Assembly: GCA_021825285.1 (NCBI GenBank)
Contig: JAKAHW010000024.1
Coordinates: forward strand, 1-10,574
From: a bacterium
GTDB lineage: Bacteria > Patescibacteria > Microgenomatia > Levybacterales > GWA1-39-11
DNA: 10,574 nucleotides
Direction of reading: 5' to 3'
Part shown: piece by piece, positions 6,852 through 10,574 of the stretch
Layout of the letters: each line of letters begins with the position of its first letter
How positions within the stretch are numbered: position 1 is the first letter of the stretch
Translations under genes and position numbers: made by a program
Notes under the pieces: generated by a model
Databases searched by the model: none
What the model was told of the DNA's origin: nothing
The model's input: the letters and a program-made list of their open reading frames with translations, nothing else

Positions 6852-6912
6852 TAAATTAGACTAACATAAATGGTTAAGAAACTCAATAAAATTTTGTCGG
6901 AGAAGTGTAAGC

Positions 6913-7740
6913 TTAAGAGGACCTAAGAATTATTTTAGCGCTGTCTTTTGCCTCGCTAATTCTTTCTTTATCAATAAGAAATTTATTCTCAAGGACTTCG
7001 TCGGAAACATTCAGGAGGTCGCTTGCCAAAACAATGTCATTGGAAAGAAGACTTTGTTTTTCGGCAGAAGTAAAAGAATTAAGGATTGTTACAGGGTACA
7101 TTTTTGGATCTTCAACGAAATTCTGCAAATTACCACTCTCCGGATAGTTCCAGGCGACCGCTCTCATTTCTTTGCAATTGGCGTAGTTGATGGCGTCACT
7201 CGTAAGTTTAGTATTGGTTACAACCCAAACTCCTTTTATGTCATTTTTTTCTTTAATATCCAAAAATCTTGCATAAGTGTATAGCATCACTTGGACATCA
7301 GTCTTGCCCATGTTTTGGTTATGAAACTTAACCTCAACAATTTCTTTTATTCCTTCCTTTTCAACCACTAAATCCACTTCATGGCTCACGCATTGGCCCT
7401 GCATAATAACGTCCACTTGTGTTTTGTAACCATCTGTTTTAAAAATTCTTTCTATATATTTTTCAAACGGAAATCCTGTAGGCCCAAGATCAAATACTGC
7501 TTGCCTCAAATTAAAACGGAGCGCAGATTTTTTATCTTTCTCTTTTAGATATTCTCTTATGTGATAGAAAATCTCATCCGTGGTTATAGAATTATCTTTT
7601 TGAACACGGGACAAAATGTGCTTAATAACCTGAGGCTGTATATCAAAAGGCACACCAACCCTTTCCATTGAATGAATAATTTTTTCTTCTGAAAATGGTA
7701 CTCTTTCTCCTGATTTTTTAACAACTGTTATGTGGGGCAT
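6913..7740 (-). CDS. ATP-cone domain fused to Mrr-like PD-(D/E)xK endonuclease
   Basis: This 275-residue protein starts with an ATP-cone (about residues 3-90): VVKKSGERVPFSEEKI (6-21) matches the nucleotide-binding cone of NrdR and ribonucleotide reductases, ending in SALRFNLRQAVFDLGP (72-87). A restriction-endonuclease fold follows (about 90-200), with E93 and E97 in the first helix, D123 in HEVDLVV, E136-x-K138 in EVKFHN, Q150 in DVQVMLYTYARF, and VVTNTKLTSDAINYA (173-187), all as in Mrr-type nucleases. The catalytic set D123-E136-K138 looks intact. Residues 200-275 form an uncharacterised C-terminal region. The usual Mrr DNA-binding domain is replaced by the cone, so nuclease activity may respond to ATP or dATP; that is inference. 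The role (restriction, defence or repair) is unknown, and no methyltransferase partner is next to it. The ATG at 7740 has no Shine-Dalgarno sequence. SodN lies 61 bp downstream on the same strand. Confidence 0.85.
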   Translation of the reverse strand: MPHITVVKKSGERVPFSEEKIIHSMERVGVPFDIQPQVIKHILSRVQKDNSITTDEIFYHIREYLKEKDKKSALRFNLRQAVFDLGPTGFPFEKYIERIFKTDGYKTQVDVIMQGQCVSHEVDLVVEKEGIKEIVEVKFHNQNMGKTDVQVMLYTYARFLDIKEKNDIKGVWVVTNTKLTSDAINYANCKEMRAVAWNYPESGNLQNFVEDPKMYPVTILNSFTSAEKQSLLSNDIVLASDLLNVSDEVLENKFLIDKERISEAKDSAKIILRSS

Positions 7741-7746
7741 AAAAAT

Positions 7747-7775
7747 ATTATGGCAACTTTCAACAAAAAAGGGAA
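7747..7775 (-). promoter_or_regulatory. Possible weak promoter of the ATP-cone nuclease gene
   Basis: The minus strand has TTCCCT (7770-7775), a 17 bp spacer and CATAAT (7747-7752). Initiation would fall near 7741, directly at the ATG, producing a leaderless message. The -35 match is poor, but the lack of any Shine-Dalgarno sequence agrees with a leaderless start. Confidence 0.3.
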
Positions 7776-7797
7776 GACTTTAGGTTAAGAGTTGTAG

Positions 7798-7827
7798 TTG
7801 CATGCACAAGTTATGCAAGTATATAAT
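7798..7827 (+). promoter_or_regulatory. Promoter of the GT-C-like gene, apparently leaderless
   Basis: TTGCAT (7798-7803) is followed after 18 bp by a perfect TATAAT (7822-7827). Initiation would fall around 7834-7836, on or next to the ATG at 7836. An inverted repeat, TTGCAT and ATGCAA (7813-7818), spans the -35 and spacer and could bind a regulator. Confidence 0.6.
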
Positions 7828-7835
7828 TTGTCCAA

Positions 7836-9683
7836 ATGTTTAATCTCTTGCAAAAACTTTCGGAAAACATCTTAACTAATCTTTTTTATTTAAAACAAGA
7901 TTTTATAGGGATTAATTTTAACTTGCCGGGAATTTTTTTTATTTTTATCAACTTTTTATTTACTATTTTTCTATTTTCTGTCTTTTATTTAATTGGAGAA
8001 AAGCTGCAAGGATTTTTTTTAAAACGTACTGAAGAAAAAAATATATTTGTAAGTTTTGCACTTGGATATATTTTATTCGGATCTATAATCGCCATCCTCG
8101 GACTCTTTTCATTATTATATCTTCCTATTCTTTACTCCTTTTATTTAATAGTCTTTTTATTTGCACTTTTTCCTTTGAAAACTTTGGTTACTCGTATATC
8201 AATTTTAAAAGATTTTTCTTCAACATTTTCTAAATTGTTTAAAACCAATAAATTTATAATTCTTGCAACCTTATTTTTCGTTTTCATCGCATTAATTAAG
8301 TTAATAATTCCTGACACAGGAGAGGACGCTATCGGATACCACACAACACAACCGCAAATGTATTTGGAAAAACATACAACAATGCTTGAGTCAAAAGAAA
8401 TAACACAAACGATGTATTACCCCCAGCTAAATGAAATGCTGTATTTAACAACTTATTCTTTAGGAATAAAAGATTCGGCAAGATACTTACATTTTGGATT
8501 TTATCTTATAATTTTACTTTTACTACTCTCTTTATTAAAAGAAAAAAAAGATTCCATGCTTATTTTCGTACCTTTGATTTTTGCAACATCATCCGTAATT
8601 ATCCGTGTTACTTCATCTGCAAACGCAGATTTCCCATGGGTTTTTACAATGCTTTTGGCATCATTTATTATTTTTTCTAAAAAAGCGGATTATAAAAATT
8701 TATCCCAAGCTGGAATTCTTTTCGGAGGGGCTTTGGCTTCAAAGCTTTGGGTATTAGCATATCTGCCACTCCTGCTTTTTTACTTGTTTATCAAAAACAA
8801 GAAACTAAATAAAAAATATATTCTCAAGCTTTTATTAATTTTTTCCATAATTTCCCTAGCTATTCCTTTTCTTTGGTATGCCCGCTCTTTTATTTGGACC
8901 GGAAATCCTATTTATCCCATTCTTGCAAAAATGAAAGCTGCCGAAACCGTTTCCTACCCGCCCTTATCAAACTTTTTAAAAATTAATATTGATTTATTTT
9001 CTTTTAAAAACCTCGTTGTTTACAGTCCTATTTTTTTCTTAGGAATTTTATATTTTTTGCTAAAACCATTCGCAACCATTAAAGAAGTCAAAAATCATCC
9101 ATTTTTTTTATTTACCATTCTTCTTTTTCTGGAACATTTATTCTTGCCTTTATGGGCACCTAGATATAATTTAATATTGTTAATTTTCTTATCATTTATT
9201 GCTTCCGCAGCGCTTTTTATAAACTATAAAAATATATTTATAAAAACTATTCTTGTCTCAATTTTTACAATTCTTTTTCTTTACTATTTTACAAATACTC
9301 TTTTTACGCTTCCCTACGGATTTGGGTGGGCTGACCAAAACAAATACTTAACGCGAGTCTTAGCGCGCGACAACTCAAGTTATTATGATTTTAACCATTT
9401 GTTTAGCCAATACATTTCAAAAAACGATCTGGTAGCAACCTACAGAACTTACGGATTCTATTATGCAAACTTTAAATACCTTGAATCAGAATATGTTTTC
9501 GACAAAACTAATTCTTTTGATAATTTTAAGCGAAAAGGGGTAACAAAGTTTTTTATAAATGGCGGAGATATGGAGTGGTTTTGTAGAAAGAAAAAAGTAG
9601 AAGGATGTGAAACCTCAAAATATCAACTTCTCTCAAAATATACCGCCGCCGAATTCCCAAGGTACCTTTATTCAATTAGATAA
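7836..9683 (+). CDS. GT-C-like multispanning membrane glycosyltransferase
   Basis: This 615-residue protein has about twelve hydrophobic segments, from about residue 33 to 488, then a soluble C-terminal region of about 125 residues. It resembles the GT-C/PMT (GT39-like) superfamily, whose members move sugars from polyprenyl phosphate donors to acceptors on the outer membrane face. The family pattern is seen in the first loop: PDTGEDAIGYHTTQPQMYLE (159-178), with D164 as the likely catalytic aspartate, followed by YYPQLNEMLYL (194-204). Next are a helix with ASKLW (301-305) and the late SFIWTGNPIYPIL (351-363). The acceptor and sugar are unknown; an O-antigen-like, teichoic or protein glycosylation role is possible. 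The ATG has no Shine-Dalgarno sequence and sits almost at the predicted transcription start. It is transcribed toward the tRNA-Ser gene 47 bp downstream and could be a single-gene unit. Confidence 0.82.
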   Translation: MFNLLQKLSENILTNLFYLKQDFIGINFNLPGIFFIFINFLFTIFLFSVFYLIGEKLQGFFLKRTEEKNIFVSFALGYILFGSIIAILGLFSLLYLPILYSFYLIVFLFALFPLKTLVTRISILKDFSSTFSKLFKTNKFIILATLFFVFIALIKLIIPDTGEDAIGYHTTQPQMYLEKHTTMLESKEITQTMYYPQLNEMLYLTTYSLGIKDSARYLHFGFYLIILLLLLSLLKEKKDSMLIFVPLIFATSSVIIRVTSSANADFPWVFTMLLASFIIFSKKADYKNLSQAGILFGGALASKLWVLAYLPLLLFYLFIKNKKLNKKYILKLLLIFSIISLAIPFLWYARSFIWTGNPIYPILAKMKAAETVSYPPLSNFLKINIDLFSFKNLVVYSPIFFLGILYFLLKPFATIKEVKNHPFFLFTILLFLEHLFLPLWAPRYNLILLIFLSFIASAALFINYKNIFIKTILVSIFTILFLYYFTNTLFTLPYGFGWADQNKYLTRVLARDNSSYYDFNHLFSQYISKNDLVATYRTYGFYYANFKYLESEYVFDKTNSFDNFKRKGVTKFFINGGDMEWFCRKKKVEGCETSKYQLLSKYTAAEFPRYLYSIR

Positions 9684-9690
9684 ACCAAAA

Positions 9691-9719
9691 TTGAGATAAA
9701 TGCCCTTATAAAGTATAAT
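9691..9719 (+). promoter_or_regulatory. Promoter of tRNA-Ser(TGA)
   Basis: TTGAGA (9691-9696), a 17 bp spacer and a perfect TATAAT (9714-9719) lie between the GT-C gene and the tRNA. Initiation near 9726 would leave only about 5 nt of leader before the mature 5' end. Confidence 0.78.
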
Positions 9720-9730
9720 ATTGAAACTCG

Positions 9731-9817
9731 GGAGAGGTCGCATAGTGGCCTAGTGCGAAGGTCTTGAAAACCTTTGTGGCGGCAACGCCACCGCGAGTTC
9801 GAATCTCGCCCTCTCCG
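9731..9817 (+). tRNA. tRNA-Ser, anticodon TGA
   Basis: This 87 nt gene folds as a class II tRNA. The acceptor stem pairs GGAGAGG (9731-9737) with CCTCTCC (9810-9816), and the discriminator is G9817. The anticodon stem is AAGGT/ACCTT around loop CTTGAAA, giving TGA (9765-9767), which reads UCA and related serine codons. The long variable arm is TGGCG-GCAA-CGCCA (9777-9790), and the T arm is GCGAG-TTCGAAT-CTCGC (9793-9809). CCA is not encoded: the discriminator is followed by CAT, so a nucleotidyltransferase must add it. The 3' end is 2 bp from the stop of the convergent DUF84 gene. Confidence 0.97.
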
Positions 9818-9819
9818 CA

Positions 9820-10341
9820 TTAAAAAAGATCTTCGTGGAGAAAACGGCTAAGAGCGAGGGCAATTGCATGCTCCATCCCTTTTGCCCGGGTGACAAATCC
9901 TTTAGTAAATATTCCGTACGCCCCAATTCCTTCTCCTATTTTTTTAGTTCCGAAAACTTCATCAACCGCCTGCTCTAAATTTTTTCCTTCTTCGATAAGT
10001 TTTGTAATTTTTAAAGGTAAGGAAAGCGCGGGAGCAGAGCCGACTCCATAATCTCCATTTTTATCAACAACCACAACTATAGACCTTTCCTGCCATCCAA
10101 AACTATGTTTATGAAGTCCTCCTTCTATTCCTACTCCAAAGTCTGCTTCTGAAACTTTTTCCAAAGCTTGTTTTGCACGATTTAGTGCTCCCTGAAACAT
10201 TTCATCTTCATGTTTTGGCTGATCGGAAACTCCTGAGGAAACTTCAACACCAACAACTTCTAAATCCTTAAAATAATTTGAAAAAACTTTCTTTACGGGT
10301 TTTATTTTTGTAGAGTTTTTGGAACCAACGGCAACTATCAT
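9820..10341 (-). CDS. DUF84/YjjX-type inosine/xanthosine triphosphatase
   Basis: This 173-residue protein is probably a non-canonical purine NTP phosphatase that hydrolyses ITP/XTP and keeps damaged nucleotides out of RNA and DNA. Family features are the opening strand and loop IVAVGSKNSTKIKPV (2-16), SGVSDQPKHEDEMFQGALNRA (36-56), the acidic DFGVGIEGGL (67-76), ALSLP (105-109), and the C-terminal GIGAYGIFTKGFVTRAKG (138-155) before the last helix. The length matches YjjX (about 170-180). The ATG lies 1 nt after the discriminator base of the tRNA-Ser(GCT) gene on the same strand, and no Shine-Dalgarno sequence is possible other than inside the tRNA. Cotranscription with that tRNA is therefore expected. 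Its stop lies 2 bp from the convergent tRNA-Ser(TGA). No intrinsic terminator of its own is visible. Confidence 0.92.
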   Translation of the reverse strand: MIVAVGSKNSTKIKPVKKVFSNYFKDLEVVGVEVSSGVSDQPKHEDEMFQGALNRAKQALEKVSEADFGVGIEGGLHKHSFGWQERSIVVVVDKNGDYGVGSAPALSLPLKITKLIEEGKNLEQAVDEVFGTKKIGEGIGAYGIFTKGFVTRAKGMEHAIALALSRFLHEDLF

Positions 10342-10342
10342 G

Positions 10343-10429
10343 CGGAGGAGACAGGATTCGAACCTGCGTGAGTCTTACGACTCAGGGATTTAGCAAACCC
10401 CCGCAATGGACCAACTATGCGACTCCTCC
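10343..10429 (-). tRNA. tRNA-Ser, anticodon GCT
   Basis: This 87 nt class II tRNA is on the minus strand. The acceptor stem pairs GGAGGAG (from 10423-10429) with CTCCTCC (from 10344-10350), with discriminator G at 10343. The anticodon stem GGGGT/ATCCC, with one G-T wobble, encloses TTGCTAA, so the anticodon is GCT, reading AGC and AGU. The variable arm is TGAGTC-GTAA-GACTCA, and the T arm is GCAGG-TTCGAAT-CCTGT. CCA is not encoded. The downstream DUF84 ATG begins two bases after the discriminator. The acceptor and T arm are similar to the TGA isoacceptor, in inverted orientation. Confidence 0.96.
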
Positions 10430-10456
10430 AAACAACTTACATTCCGAATAAACAGT

Positions 10457-10465
10457 ATTATACCA
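10457..10465 (-). promoter_or_regulatory. Extended -10 promoter of tRNA-Ser(GCT)-DUF84 unit
   Basis: The minus strand reads TGGTATAAT, a perfect -10 (10457-10462) with a TG extension. Initiation near 10450 would give a leader of about 20 nt before the tRNA. No convincing -35 is at 16-18 bp; TTGAAA lies 25 bp away. Confidence 0.6.
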
Positions 10466-10500
10466 GACTAAGTATTTAAACTCACCTTTTCAAGGCTATA

Positions 10501-10520
10501 TTTTGTTACAAAATTGTTAC
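10501..10520. repeat. Short palindrome and direct repeat between divergent promoters
   Basis: TTTTG-TTA-CAAAA (10501-10513) is a perfect 5 bp inverted repeat. TTGTTAC occurs twice (10503-10509 and 10514-10520) with an 11 bp period, close to one helical turn. It lies 20 bp before the -35 of the plus-strand promoter and upstream of the tRNA promoter, so it may be an operator. In AT-rich DNA it could also arise by chance. Confidence 0.3.
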
Positions 10521-10540
10521 CGTTTTGTGGCTGATTTTGG

Positions 10541-10569
10541 TTGCCCATAGGGGCTGGCTATGCTATCAT
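10541..10569 (+). promoter_or_regulatory. Plus-strand promoter for a gene beyond the right edge
   Basis: TTGCCC (10541-10546), a 17 bp spacer, and TATCAT (10564-10569) preceded by TGC give an extended -10 with a fair -35. Initiation would be just past the window end. The ATG at 10572-10574 is upstream of that point and is not expected to be used. Confidence 0.6.
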
Positions 10570-10574
10570 TTATG

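Noticed and set aside
6852..6912. TTGAGT followed by TAGTCT as a sodN promoter
   Set aside because: The -10 matches poorly and spacing to other candidates (TATGTT, TCTAAT) is wrong; not strong enough to annotate.
7054..7284. Plus-strand open frame opposite the ATP-cone nuclease
   Set aside because: Antisense to conserved nuclease motifs; no domain or start signal.
8141..8344. Minus-strand open frame inside the GT-C gene
   Set aside because: Antisense shadow in an AT-rich membrane-protein gene; no support.
9731..10429. tRNA genes as integration sites of a mobile island
   Set aside because: No repeated tRNA 3' fragment, integrase or composition shift is seen; the space between them is filled by a normal gene.
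4591..10429. Functional link between FemAB and the serine tRNAs as dedicated cell-wall tRNAs
   Set aside because: Both tRNAs have normal features (G-stem acceptor, TTCGAAT T-loop) and are more than 4 kb from FemAB; no specific evidence.
1..10574. CRISPR array, insertion sequence or prophage
   Set aside because: No repeat-spacer pattern, terminal inverted repeats, transposase or phage structural genes were found.

Overview
This AT-rich, tightly packed window looks like chromosome from a Candidate Phyla Radiation (Patescibacteria) bacterium, most likely Microgenomates-like. That is inferred from gene content and style: tiny or negative intergenic distances, few Shine-Dalgarno sequences, a short archaeal-type triosephosphate isomerase, a shortened UvrD-type helicase, an LCP protein with a Cys-bearing insertion, and a DUF2298 membrane protein. 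UGA is used as a normal stop codon, which argues against the Absconditabacteria/Gracilibacteria code. I see no insertion sequence, prophage, CRISPR array or origin.

Left part (1-5607): the C-terminal half of a DUF2298/YYY membrane protein runs in from the left edge and overlaps tail-to-tail with a minus-strand pair, tpiA followed by an LCP cell-wall enzyme (7 bp overlap). A compact promoter region at about 2641-2710 separates tpiA from a plus-strand pair, a UvrD/PcrA/Rep helicase and a FemAB-type peptidoglycan cross-bridge transferase.

Middle part (5604-7740): four minus-strand genes, in transcription order an ATP-cone/Mrr-like nuclease, a nickel superoxide dismutase precursor (SodN), its maturation protease (SodX) and a membrane-anchored SAM methyltransferase. 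The last three overlap and form one translational unit. SodN keeps the nickel-hook sequence HCDVPCGIYDP behind an 18-residue leader, and SodX is the expected protease to expose its His-1.

Right part (7741-10574): a divergent promoter region without Shine-Dalgarno sequences, a 615-residue GT-C-like membrane glycosyltransferase, and two serine tRNA genes on opposite strands, with anticodons TGA and GCT. A DUF84 (YjjX-type) nucleotide-sanitising phosphatase fills the space between the tRNAs almost to the base. The window ends on a good plus-strand promoter for a gene outside it.

The genes cover envelope building (DUF2298, LCP, FemAB, GT-C), glycolysis, DNA repair, superoxide defence and nucleotide hygiene. 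The parts most worth a second look are the SodN-SodX-methyltransferase unit, the ATP-cone nuclease just upstream, the tRNA-DUF84-tRNA packing, and the face-to-face or leaderless promoter arrangements.
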